Numbered from the stretch's first letter, positions 1-6,822 are shown. The stretch: DNA of 9,867 nucleotides from Cyanothece sp. UBA12306 (GCA_003448685.1 DLXW01000238.1:1-9867); one strand, 5' to 3'. Notes: a model not told the origin generated them from the sequence alone. Numbers and translations: made by a program.

Positions 1-219
1 TTGAAGTGCGGAATGTGGGATACATCAAAGAGCAAAAGTCGCCCTAAAAGGGCGAGGCTTTAAACCCCCTTTTCTGGTAATACTTGCTGATAGCTCATCA
101 TTTAAGTTATGGACTTGTTCTAAATTTTATGATTTATAGTTTTTTTCGAGTATAGTTGATCAAATTGGGAAACAATTAGGGTTTTTAGGAAAAATCAGCT
201 AAATTAACCGTAATTTCCC
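1..219. other. Non-coding region downstream of nusB
   Basis: No credible gene is visible. The right half (about 100-219) is plain AT-rich sequence. The left part holds the hairpin at 36-60, which is listed separately. All three plus-strand frames are closed by stops before position 135, and none shows a recognisable domain. In many cyanobacteria I would expect ftsY next after nusB; no part of it is present in these 219 nt, so it either lies further out or has been separated from nusB. Confidence 0.6.
36..60. terminator. GC-rich hairpin: nusB terminator or IS200/IS605-like right end
   Basis: The arms CGCCCT (40-45) and AGGGCG (49-54) pair perfectly around an AAA loop. AAG/CTT (about 36-38 and 58-60) can extend the stem across a small internal loop. 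Read on the minus strand, the hairpin is followed by a T-rich stretch (ACTTTTGCTCTTT), which would suit a rho-independent terminator about 165 nt beyond the nusB stop. Read on the plus strand, the hairpin followed by GAGGCTTTAAACCC resembles the 3' end hairpin of tnpB-associated guide RNAs at IS200/IS605 right ends, from memory of that family. The sequence alone does not decide between the two. Confidence 0.4.
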
Positions 220-855
220 CTATAAATTGGTTGTTTTAAGCCTGTCTATCAACTTTCGGAGAACTCCATTAATAAAACGATAACCTTCCTCATCAGAATA
301 ACGCTTAGCCATTTCTATTGCTTCATTAATAGCTACTTTATGAGGTACATCGAGAAACATAATTTCAGCGGTTGCTATGCGTAAAATATCGCGATCTATT
401 TTTGGTAACCTATTTAATTGCCAATCTACTAAAACTTTTTCAAGCTGCTGATCAATTTCAAGTTTTCGACGATTCACTGCTCCAATCAATTCTAGAGCAT
501 ATTCTCGTACCTCATACTGACTCGAAAGTTGTACCATTTCTGGTAATTCAATGGCATGGGACAAACGATTAATCGCTCCTTGAGTAAGTTCTATAGCTTC
601 AGAAACCATTACTTTAGCACTTTGGATATTAGCAGCTTGGGTTTCACTTTTCAAAATTCTCTCGTTACCCCGTGTCACCTCTGCGGCAGCGGGTTCTAAC
701 ATATCTTGGCTTTCACTGCTTAGGGTACGAATAGCAGCTAAGATTAAATTATTTAACTCCTGTTGCGCAAGTTTTTCAGGAGTTGTATTGATTTGACTAA
801 GACTTAATAAAGCCAATTCACGAGAAATTCTACGGGGTTGCTGGCGAGGGGGCAT
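220..855 (-). CDS. nusB: Transcription antitermination factor NusB
   Basis: NusB binds boxA RNA together with NusE (ribosomal protein S10) and joins the antitermination complex on rRNA operons in the cytoplasm. The 211-aa protein has the conserved NusB C-terminal half at about residues 108-206, including the [16 protein letters not shown] stretch (150-165), the [17 protein letters not shown] stretch (170-186) and the FINGVLRKL end (194-202). The N-terminal part begins with an Arg-rich [14 protein letters not shown] helix, followed by an insert of roughly 80 residues, as in other cyanobacterial NusB proteins, which are longer than the roughly 140-aa enterobacterial form. The ATG at 855 is the natural start because that helix begins nearby; no clear Shine-Dalgarno is seen. 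It lies 65 nt downstream of the DUF502 gene on the same strand and is probably co-transcribed with it. Confidence 0.95.
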   Translation of the reverse strand: MPPRQQPRRISRELALLSLSQINTTPEKLAQQELNNLILAAIRTLSSESQDMLEPAAAEVTRGNERILKSETQAANIQSAKVMVSEAIELTQGAINRLSHAIELPEMVQLSSQYEVREYALELIGAVNRRKLEIDQQLEKVLVDWQLNRLPKIDRDILRIATAEIMFLDVPHKVAINEAIEMAKRYSDEEGYRFINGVLRKLIDRLKTTNL

Positions 856-920
856 ATTATTTAATAAAGTCAGAACTCATAAACCAAAACTAAATTCTTA
901 TCTATACATCTGCCATTTTC

Positions 921-1667
921 TTAGATTTCTTCTTCTACAGAAATTGGATGAGTTTGTTTTTCAGGTAAGGATTTGTCTGGAGAAGGATGATTATGATTGT
1001 AAGATTTTGTCAAAGTAGCCGGAACCGATGGTACGGCAACGGAATTGGGGCTAACTATGCCACCAGAAATTAAAACCTTGAAAGCATCTTCAATAGAAAT
1101 TGGTAGATTAATTGCCTCAGTTTCTGTAACAACAGCATACCATCCAGAAGTAGGATTAGGAGTTGTGGGAATGAAAACACTCAGCATTGGTTCGGTAAAA
1201 TGGGATTGAAGTTGGGGACTTACGTATCCTGTCACAAAACCCAGCGACCACACCCCTTGACGAGGGTATTCAATCATCACTACCCGACGAAACTTACTTT
1301 TAGAATCTTTAAAGAGGGTTTCTAAGATTTGTTGAAGAGTTTTATAAACTGCTCCTGCTAAAGGAATTGATTGTAAAATTCGTTCCCCTAAATCTAATAA
1401 CCAACGGCCGGCAAAGTTACGGGCCATCAAACCAATTATCAAAATACATAACAAAGGTACGGCCAATCCCACCAATAAATTCAGACAATAGCTCAAAATT
1501 GGATCGAGGCCATCAAAAGGATTAAGCTGCTTGGGAATTTGCGTCAGCAGATTAATCACCCAGCTAGCGACAGTAATTGTGAGCCATATAGTAGTTGCTA
1601 GGGGTATGACTACTAATAGACCCGCAATTAGATCATTTTTTAGATCTTGTTTGAAGCGTTGAATCAC
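921..1667 (-). CDS. DUF502 family membrane protein
   Basis: Conserved membrane protein of 248 aa without an assigned biochemical function. The start MIQRFKQDLKNDLIAGLLVV and the motif FIPTTPNPTSGW (166-177) are typical of the DUF502 family. Two membrane segments are evident, at about residues 13-39 and 60-82. They are followed by a soluble part containing LGERILQSIPLAGAVY (93-108) and a His/Pro/Glu-rich tail after about 220 that looks disordered. The start codon is GTG at 1667; it is accepted because the conserved family N-terminus begins right there and no ATG fits. The gene precedes nusB, an arrangement recurring in cyanobacteria. A plant relative (LIKE COV) is linked to vascular patterning and trafficking, but that says little about the bacterial role. 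Confidence 0.88.
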   Translation of the reverse strand: MIQRFKQDLKNDLIAGLLVVIPLATTIWLTITVASWVINLLTQIPKQLNPFDGLDPILSYCLNLLVGLAVPLLCILIIGLMARNFAGRWLLDLGERILQSIPLAGAVYKTLQQILETLFKDSKSKFRRVVMIEYPRQGVWSLGFVTGYVSPQLQSHFTEPMLSVFIPTTPNPTSGWYAVVTETEAINLPISIEDAFKVLISGGIVSPNSVAVPSVPATLTKSYNHNHPSPDKSLPEKQTHPISVEEEI

Positions 1668-1709
1668 GTCTGCAAAATCTTGAGATAAAAGGGTTTAATC
1701 TTATTAATG

Positions 1710-1729
1710 CTATCACATTTCACTGATAG
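1710..1729. promoter_or_regulatory. Inverted repeat upstream of the DUF502 gene
   Basis: CTATCA (1710-1715) and TGATAG (1724-1729) form a 6-bp inverted repeat with an 8-nt spacer, about 43-62 nt upstream of the GTG start at 1667. On the minus strand it sits just upstream of AT-rich sequence (TTAATAAGAT) that could serve as a -10 element. An operator is possible, but a repeat of this length can arise by chance. Confidence 0.22.
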
Positions 1730-1774
1730 TTGAGATGAAGTTGAGACGATCGCGCGCTCAAAAAAAGATAAAGA

Positions 1775-1827
1775 CCACAGTTCCCCTATGAGGCTAATTT
1801 TGCCATAGACCGGTAGAGGAATTGTGG
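1775..1827 (-). terminator. Terminator-like hairpin after the HpsJ-like gene
   Basis: Positions 1775-1789 pair with 1813-1827 with a single mismatch (1785/1817) and two G-U type pairs, giving a stem of about 14 pairs. The 23-nt apical part can fold further, with GGC (1792-1794) opposite GCC (1802-1804). On the minus strand the stem is followed directly by the T-rich run TCTTTATCTTTTTTT, and it begins about 40 nt beyond the stop of the gene ending at 1868. This is what an intrinsic terminator looks like, although the stem is not especially GC-rich. Confidence 0.5.
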
Positions 1828-1867
1828 AACTTTAATTACCTATTTATTTAAGTTATTCAACTATTGA

Positions 1868-2686
1868 TTAACGTTTAGGTGCTTTAGGACGACTGATTTT
1901 AGGAGTACCACCCATAAATGATTTAAAGCCAATTGCGCCAATGACACTGTAGCAAATAGCTAACATCAGGCTACTTAAACCAATACGCAAACTTTGTTTA
2001 AGAGCTTGAGTTTTTGCTTGGCTTTCGGCTTGTTTTCGCCGATCTAGAAGTTGAGTTTCTAATTGTTTTTTCAACTCGTCAACCCGCTTTTTATATTCCG
2101 TCGGGTTTTGAGAAAGATCTCGTAATCCTTCGAGTTGGCTACGTTGCTGGGTCAAACGTTCTAGTTGATTGGCATTTAAGGGTCTTCCTTGGACTTGTCC
2201 TGCTTCAATCACTTGATTTAACTGTTGAATCTGCTGTCTAAGCTGTTGCGGATTTTTTGATAGTTGATCTACTTGATTTAAAAAAGCTTTGATCTGATCT
2301 GCTCCCTGGCCTGCTCCCTGCTCAATTTGGGCTAAAGCATCTGTTTTGGCTGTGTTCAAATTATTTAGATGGAGAGGAACCATCAATAAAAATATTAGCC
2401 CTAAGACTGCCGCTAATACATACGTTGGTAGTCTGAGATCAAATCCTGATGACTTAACAGGAGATGTATCACTTCTACTATCAAGCCAATAGCCCATTAA
2501 AATGAAAGCCATACTTACTAAAGGCACAATACCTCGATCAACAATGCTGGTAACCAAGCCAATTTGCCATTGAGAACTTTGCCAATTTAAGGGAATAGCT
2601 AAGGTCAAGTAATCTAACAGGGAAGATAGTATAAAGACTACTCCAATGAGTTTGAGAGACAGAGATGTAAAAGCTGTGTTATTCAT
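1868..2686 (-). CDS. HpsJ-like membrane protein with coiled coil
   Basis: The 272-aa protein has an N-terminal block of three membrane segments (about residues 11-31, 48-67 and 87-105), a long polar helical region (115-232) very rich in Gln, Leu and Lys that should form a coiled coil, a fourth membrane segment (about 235-256) and a short basic tail (KISRPKAPKR). The N-terminal pattern SSLLDYLTLAIP followed by VDRGIVPLVSMAFILMGYWL matches what I recall of the HpsJ family, first named from the hormogonium polysaccharide secretion locus of filamentous cyanobacteria and also present in unicellular species. The role in polysaccharide export is inherited from the family name and is not shown here; no glycan genes lie nearby. 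It is transcribed divergently from pgl. The ATG at 2686 fits the first membrane segment, but no good Shine-Dalgarno is visible. Confidence 0.6.
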   Translation of the reverse strand: MNNTAFTSLSLKLIGVVFILSSLLDYLTLAIPLNWQSSQWQIGLVTSIVDRGIVPLVSMAFILMGYWLDSRSDTSPVKSSGFDLRLPTYVLAAVLGLIFLLMVPLHLNNLNTAKTDALAQIEQGAGQGADQIKAFLNQVDQLSKNPQQLRQQIQQLNQVIEAGQVQGRPLNANQLERLTQQRSQLEGLRDLSQNPTEYKKRVDELKKQLETQLLDRRKQAESQAKTQALKQSLRIGLSSLMLAICYSVIGAIGFKSFMGGTPKISRPKAPKR

Positions 2687-2737
2687 AATTTTTTATCATT
2701 TTGCGGTTGCCAATCGAGATAATTAAGGTTAAACAAA

Positions 2738-2766
2738 CTAATTTACATAAATTAGGTCATGACCTA
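2738..2766. promoter_or_regulatory. Two overlapping palindromes in the divergent spacer
   Basis: CTAATTT-ACAT-AAATTAG (2738-2755) is a perfect 7-bp inverted repeat. It shares its last three bases with TAGGTCATGACCTA (2753-2766), a perfect 14-bp palindrome. Together they lie 52-80 nt upstream of the HpsJ-like start at 2686, where an operator would be expected. No named regulator is recognised; an NtcA site (GTA-N8-TAC) is not present here. Confidence 0.4.
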
Positions 2767-2865
2767 CTTAAGAATTGATCCCAAAGCTTGACTTGATCTG
2801 ACTGAAGGGTTTTTCCTTAAGCATTCTAGTCAATATTAATGTAGATTGTCTGCCAAGGGAACCCA

Positions 2866-2970
2866 ATGGAGAATTTCCAGGCAACAGGGGCTAATTTCAG
2901 GACAACTGAAAATAGACTCCGTAGTTTGAAGACAGGAATTAAAGATCAGTTGTTTCAATGGATTCGTTAA
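2866..2970 (+). CDS. Possible small protein of 34 aa upstream of pgl
   Basis: ATG at 2866 opens 34 codons ending in TAA at 2968-2970; an in-frame TAG at 2842-2844 precedes it. The sequence AAGGGA (2855-2860) lies 5 nt before the ATG and is a passable ribosome binding site, better than those of most larger genes in this window. The predicted peptide begins MENFQATGANFR and ends in KDQLFQWIR. Its second half (about residues 15-34) has regularly spaced Leu, Ile, Phe and Trp between charged residues, consistent with an amphipathic helix. I do not recognise a family. It lies 87 nt before pgl and would be co-transcribed with it if a promoter lies upstream of about 2850. It may equally be a chance ORF in the pgl leader. 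Confidence 0.3.
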   Translation: MENFQATGANFRTTENRLRSLKTGIKDQLFQWIR

Positions 2971-2983
2971 AAAAGAGTTATAA
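2954..2983 (+). promoter_or_regulatory. Weak candidate promoter for pgl
   Basis: TTATAA (2978-2983) in a run of A residues could be a -10 element, with TTCAAT (2954-2959) 18 nt upstream as a poor -35. A transcript from it would have a leader of about 65-70 nt before the pgl ATG. The match is loose and the region is AT-rich, so this is only the best candidate by eye. Confidence 0.22.
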
Positions 2984-3057
2984 AAAAGCAATTTAGCGGA
3001 GTACAGCATTTAGCCTTTAACAGGAAGTGTAACTAAAATCAAGTCTATTAGGGACTG

Positions 3058-3780
3058 ATGGAAAAATTGATTGAAGTATTATCTGATAAATCTGCTCTAA
3101 TCGAGCGATCGCTCTCATTAACAGTAGAGAAAATAGAAGCAGCCATTGAACAGAGGGGACGATGCACCATAGCTCTATCTGGCGGTAGCACTCCTAAACC
3201 TTTATATGAAGCTCTGGCTCAACAACCCTTCCCTTGGGACAAAATTCACGTCTTTTGGGGAGATGAGCGTTATGTACCACCAGATCACCCTGATAGTAAC
3301 CAAGGTATGGCTCGACGAGCATGGCTTGATCATGTATCAATTCCAGCAGAAAATATCCATCCCATGCCAACAGCAGCAGCAGATCCTGCTCTAGATGCTC
3401 AAACCCATGAAAATGAATTAATCCAATTTTTTCAGGTAGCCCCAGGACAAATTCCCGCTTTTGATGTAATTTTATTGGGCATGGGGGATGACGGCCACAC
3501 CGCATCCCTATTTCCTCAGACACAAGCTCTTAAGGTCAGTGATCGTTTAGTTACAGTAGGTAACAAAGATGGAGAACCTCGGTTAACCTTTACTATTCCC
3601 TTGATTAATCAAGCTCAATGTGTCATTTTTGTGGTGGCAGGGGAAAATAAACGTCAGGCCTTAGCCCAAATTATGGCTGATATTGGTGATGCTCAAGCCT
3701 ATCCTTCCCGTTCCATTCAACCTCAAGGAGAACTCTGGTGGTTACTTGATGGAGCAGCAGGTAAACAATTGACAACCTAA
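3058..3780 (+). CDS. pgl: 6-phosphogluconolactonase (DevB/Pgl type)
   Basis: Hydrolyses 6-phospho-D-glucono-1,5-lactone to 6-phosphogluconate, the second step of the oxidative pentose phosphate pathway, which feeds NADPH production in the dark in cyanobacteria. At 240 aa it has the usual length for the family. The diagnostic motifs are present in order: ALSGGSTP (39-46, phosphate binding), FWGDERYVP (66-74), GMGDDGHTASLFP (141-153, active-site region) and PSRSIQP (216-222). The ATG at 3058 is chosen because the protein then begins a few residues before the conserved first strand; AGGGA at 3050-3054 is a close but possible ribosome binding site. It is the first of three closely spaced plus-strand genes; zwf and opcA, its usual pathway partners, are not in the window. 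Confidence 0.95.
   Translation: MEKLIEVLSDKSALIERSLSLTVEKIEAAIEQRGRCTIALSGGSTPKPLYEALAQQPFPWDKIHVFWGDERYVPPDHPDSNQGMARRAWLDHVSIPAENIHPMPTAAADPALDAQTHENELIQFFQVAPGQIPAFDVILLGMGDDGHTASLFPQTQALKVSDRLVTVGNKDGEPRLTFTIPLINQAQCVIFVVAGENKRQALAQIMADIGDAQAYPSRSIQPQGELWWLLDGAAGKQLTT
3105..3112. repeat. HIP1 octamer (first of at least six)
   Basis: The exact palindrome GCGATCGC occurs here and again at 4497-4504, 4911-4918, 5811-5818, 5879-5886 and 7280-7287, all inside genes. HIP1 is strongly over-represented in many cyanobacterial genomes, and its density here is the clearest direct pointer to the host group. Its spread across genes of both strands suggests that the whole interval 3.1-7.3 kb is native DNA. 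Confidence 0.85.
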
Positions 3781-3811
3781 TCCGACAATTAGCAAATTTT
3801 TGCGAGATAAT

Positions 3812-4555
3812 ATGGTTATTTGTCCCAACTGTGCGCACCATAATCCACCAGGAGCAATTCAATGTGAAGCTTGCTACACATCATTGCCCCAAATGACTCA
3901 TTGTCCCTATTGCAATAGCTCTGTTGAAACAAATGCCACTTTTTGTGAACAATGTGGGGGAAACTTAAAAAACATTGCCAGCAATATTCCCTCCCAATCA
4001 CAAGGGGAAAAATCCCATACACCACCCCCACCTTTTGCCGCCATGATGGAAAAGATGCCCCCTGATCCTTGGGCAACTTTCTCACCATCATCTCTGAATG
4101 CGGACTCCCAGGAAACTCCCTCAAATTCTTTGGTTGAACCATCTGCGGTATCAGAAAATCCCCCATTGTCCTCTCCACCACAACCGTCTATTTCTTCTCC
4201 AAATCTTGACCCAACTGTATTACAGTTACAAAAAGCGAGTCTGTTTCATGTTCAAACCGAAACCCAGTTAGAACTTCCCCAAGGATTAGAGATCATTCAT
4301 CTGGGCAAACCTAACTCAAAAATACCCCCAGATCTCGATGTTTCTGGGTTTCCTCACGCCGATGTTGTCTCTCGTATTCATGCGGATATTCGCTTTGAAG
4401 GGGGTGATTTTTATATTGAAGATATGGGCAGTTCTAACGGAACCTATATTAACCATAAGTCCCTTCCCCAGGGAAACCGTCATCGATTGCGCTCAGGCGA
4501 TCGCATTGGATTAGGCAAAGGTGATTTAGTAACGTTGATTTTCCAAATATCCTGA
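3812..4555 (+). CDS. Double zinc-ribbon and FHA domain protein
   Basis: The N-terminus carries four CxxC pairs (Cys 4/7, 18/21, 31/34 and 45/48), enough for two zinc ribbons. A Pro/Ser-rich, probably disordered linker spans about 55-150. A C-terminal FHA domain (about 160-246) follows, with the phosphothreonine-binding residues visible: Gly165 in LGK, SRIHA (187-191) and GSSNGTYIN (206-214). FHA domains read phosphothreonine on partner proteins, so this is probably an adaptor for Ser/Thr kinase signalling in the cytoplasm. The ATG at 3812 (247 aa) is preferred over an in-frame TTG at 3800 because MVICPNC is the usual start of such zinc ribbons. It starts 31 nt after pgl and ends 28 nt before the protease gene, which suggests one transcript. 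The partner and target are unknown. Confidence 0.88.
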   Translation: MVICPNCAHHNPPGAIQCEACYTSLPQMTHCPYCNSSVETNATFCEQCGGNLKNIASNIPSQSQGEKSHTPPPPFAAMMEKMPPDPWATFSPSSLNADSQETPSNSLVEPSAVSENPPLSSPPQPSISSPNLDPTVLQLQKASLFHVQTETQLELPQGLEIIHLGKPNSKIPPDLDVSGFPHADVVSRIHADIRFEGGDFYIEDMGSSNGTYINHKSLPQGNRHRLRSGDRIGLGKGDLVTLIFQIS

Positions 4556-4583
4556 CAAACTTGACTGAATAATTTCGCTTCTC

Positions 4584-5837
4584 ATGCAAGGAAAATGGCA
4601 AATCGGTTCTATATTGGGCATCCCACTCTATCTCGATTCCTCTTGGTTAATTATTTTGCTGTTGATTACCCTAGTTAATGCAGCAGATATAACCAATCAA
4701 GGATTAACAGAGAATCTACCTGGTTTAGCTTGGTTAGCTGGATTAATCATGGCTTTATTGCTTTTTGGTTCAGTCTTGCTCCATGAATTAGGTCATAGTT
4801 TAGTGGCACGCTCCCAAGGAATTACTGTTAATTCTATTACCCTATTTTTGTTTGGGGGAGTGGCAGCTATTGATCGAGAATCAAAAAACCCAGCCGGAGC
4901 CTTTTGGGTGGCGATCGCTGGTCCTGGAGTTAGTTTTAGTCTATTTATTATTTTTTTTATCCTGACTCAATGGCTTAATAGCTCAAAGTTTTTAGGATCG
5001 ATTAGTGGAGTTCTAGCTGATCTTAACCCCTTATTATTGTATATGATGGAGGATCTCGCTAGAATCAATCTGGTATTAGGGATTTTTAATTTGATTCCAG
5101 GGTTGCCTCTCGATGGTGGACAAATCTTAAAAGCTATTGTTTGGAAAATAACTGGTGATCGCTTTACAGGAGTTCGTTGGGCAGCAGTCAGTGGTAAATT
5201 AATTGGCTGGTTCGCCATTGTAACGGGATTGTTTTTTATTCTGGTGACAGGGGTATTAAGTCCATTGTGGATTGCCTTAATTGGTTGGTTTATTCTGCGC
5301 AATGCTAACACTTATGAACGTTTAACATCTTTACAAGAAAGTTTACTGAAAATTATGGCATCCCAGGCCATGACTCGTAACTTCCGAGTTATTAATGCTC
5401 ATCTTACCCTTAGTCAATTTGCTCAAGAATATATTATTGATGATCTTAATAGTTCCTTGGCTTACTATGGAGCTTCTGAAGGACGTTATCGAGGACTGAT
5501 TCGCATTAAGGATTTAAAATCGATAGAGGGGAATCAATGGGAGTATTACACCTTAATGGATATCGTTCACCCCCTCACGGCAATTCCTTCGGTTTTAGAA
5601 AATACGCCTTTAATAGAAGTGATTGAAAAATTAGAATCAACTACTGAACTTCGTCTAACTGTTTTGTCTCCAGCCGGGGCTGTTGCTGGGGTAATTGATC
5701 GAGGAGATATTATTAAAGTAATAGCAATAGAGCATAATCTGCCCATTGATGATCATGAAATCAATCGAATCAAAGTTGAAGGAACCTACCCCCCGTATTT
5801 AAAATTGCCGGCGATCGCCAAAAGTCTTCGCGATTAG
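4584..5837 (+). CDS. Site-2 protease family (M50) membrane metalloprotease with CBS region
   Basis: Zinc-dependent intramembrane protease, 417 aa. The metal-binding HELGH motif is at 67-71, with Glu68 as the catalytic base, and the third ligand Asp177 lies in NLIPGLPLDGG (169-179). Membrane segments are at about 16-35, 48-70, 108-130, 150-172 and 205-237. The cytosolic C-terminal part (about 255-385) resembles a pair of CBS domains (MASQAMTRNF at the first, TLMDIVHPLTAIP and AGAVAGVIDRGDIIKVI in the second); such domains often bind adenine nucleotides. The layout matches archaeal and bacterial S2P proteins with C-terminal CBS domains. The start MQGKWQIGSILGIPL is typical of the family. Substrates cannot be predicted; anti-sigma factors are common for S2Ps, but none is encoded nearby. 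All catalytic residues are intact. Confidence 0.92.
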   Translation: MQGKWQIGSILGIPLYLDSSWLIILLLITLVNAADITNQGLTENLPGLAWLAGLIMALLLFGSVLLHELGHSLVARSQGITVNSITLFLFGGVAAIDRESKNPAGAFWVAIAGPGVSFSLFIIFFILTQWLNSSKFLGSISGVLADLNPLLLYMMEDLARINLVLGIFNLIPGLPLDGGQILKAIVWKITGDRFTGVRWAAVSGKLIGWFAIVTGLFFILVTGVLSPLWIALIGWFILRNANTYERLTSLQESLLKIMASQAMTRNFRVINAHLTLSQFAQEYIIDDLNSSLAYYGASEGRYRGLIRIKDLKSIEGNQWEYYTLMDIVHPLTAIPSVLENTPLIEVIEKLESTTELRLTVLSPAGAVAGVIDRGDIIKVIAIEHNLPIDDHEINRIKVEGTYPPYLKLPAIAKSLRD

Positions 5838-5841
5838 CTCT

Positions 5842-6822
5842 TCATGATGATTTTTGCTCAGACAAAGCTGGACAACAAGCGATCGCTAATAAATCTCCTA
5901 AATAAGTGACATAATCTATTTCCCACGATTCCCAAAAATAGGGAGACTGACAATGGTGAATCCAAAGAATACCCCAAACTTCTGCTTGATTAAAAATAGG
6001 TATTACGGCAATAGTTTGGATAGTCAATTGGTTAAAGCAAGTCAACATTTGCTCAGACAAATTGTCAGGAATATTTTCAGGATTAGATAAGTCAATAATT
6101 TTTATTTTTCCTTGCTCATAGCTAGTCTGATAACAATCGAAAAGCGTTATAATGCGCCATGATAGAGACTTGACCGAAGGATAACCCTTTTCCATAACTT
6201 CTGCTAAAAGAGGACCTTTCACCTGGTGAATTCCCACCCTTTCAGCCCAAATGATTGTTCTGAGTTTAGCTAAAGACTCCGTAAGCAAGGATTTAAGTTC
6301 CAATGGCTGTCTTAGGTTTTGAGCAATATACTGATTCAATTGTTGCCATTGCTGTTGCCGTTCAATTTGCAACTTAAAGCGATCCAACTCCCGAAGAGCT
6401 TGACTACTATACAACAAATATTTAACCCGTTGACTAAGTACAGTCCAATAAATTGGTTTAGTAATATAATCGGTTGCTCCCACCTCAAAAGCTTTATCTA
6501 TAGATTCTTGATCATCAAGTGCGGTAATCATTAGAATGGGTAAATGGCTGGTATCTGGAAAGGAACGAAGACGCTTACAGCAACTAAAGCCATCCATTTC
6601 CGGCATAATAGCGTCTAACAAAATCATATCAGGTTTAAACTGAACGTATTTTTCTAGGCATTCCTCCCCATTTTTGGCATCAATAACTCCATATCCTTGT
6701 GCTTCTATAGCTACCTTCAATAGCCCTCGCATAGCACGATCATCATCAACAACTAAGACTAGGGGAATCTTGACGGGAATTGGAGAAGTTTTCACAGTCA
6801 ATAACTTGGGACAATGGTTCAT
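5842..6822 (-). CDS. Response regulator with REC and GAF domains
   Basis: The 326-aa protein has a receiver domain at about 20-138, with acidic residues Asp26-28, phosphoacceptor Asp70 in ILLDAIMPEMDG, Thr100 and Lys122. A helical linker rich in Gln (140-165) leads to a GAF domain (about 168-317). The GAF is closest by eye to the phytochrome/cyanobacteriochrome type (LRQPLELKSLL; end WEIDYVTYLGDLLAIA) but appears to lack the bilin-attaching Cys. There is no DNA-binding or enzymatic output domain, so output is probably by protein contact. It directly follows the hybrid kinase, whose phosphorelay is the obvious phosphate source. Its frame overlaps the kinase gene by 77 nt when the ATG at 6822 is used; GTG at 6795 or TTG at 6801 would also keep the whole REC domain. 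No Shine-Dalgarno separates these options. Confidence 0.88.
   Translation of the reverse strand: MNHCPKLLTVKTSPIPVKIPLVLVVDDDRAMRGLLKVAIEAQGYGVIDAKNGEECLEKYVQFKPDMILLDAIMPEMDGFSCCKRLRSFPDTSHLPILMITALDDQESIDKAFEVGATDYITKPIYWTVLSQRVKYLLYSSQALRELDRFKLQIERQQQWQQLNQYIAQNLRQPLELKSLLTESLAKLRTIIWAERVGIHQVKGPLLAEVMEKGYPSVKSLSWRIITLFDCYQTSYEQGKIKIIDLSNPENIPDNLSEQMLTCFNQLTIQTIAVIPIFNQAEVWGILWIHHCQSPYFWESWEIDYVTYLGDLLAIACCPALSEQKSS

Noticed and set aside
1..132. Frame-2 open stretch read as a tnpB or other gene tail
   Set aside because: The frame runs from a stop at 2-4 to TAG near 130 without a start codon or recognisable motif. Any transposase coding sequence would have to lie left of the window.
2895..2911. 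Hairpin TTTCAG-GACAA-CTGAAA upstream of pgl
   Set aside because: Only six pairs, weak, no T-run, and it lies inside the possible small ORF; not enough to call a terminator or attenuator.
3194..3523. 109-codon minus-strand ORF inside pgl
   Set aside because: Antisense shadow of a gene with all family motifs; no domain or start signal of its own.
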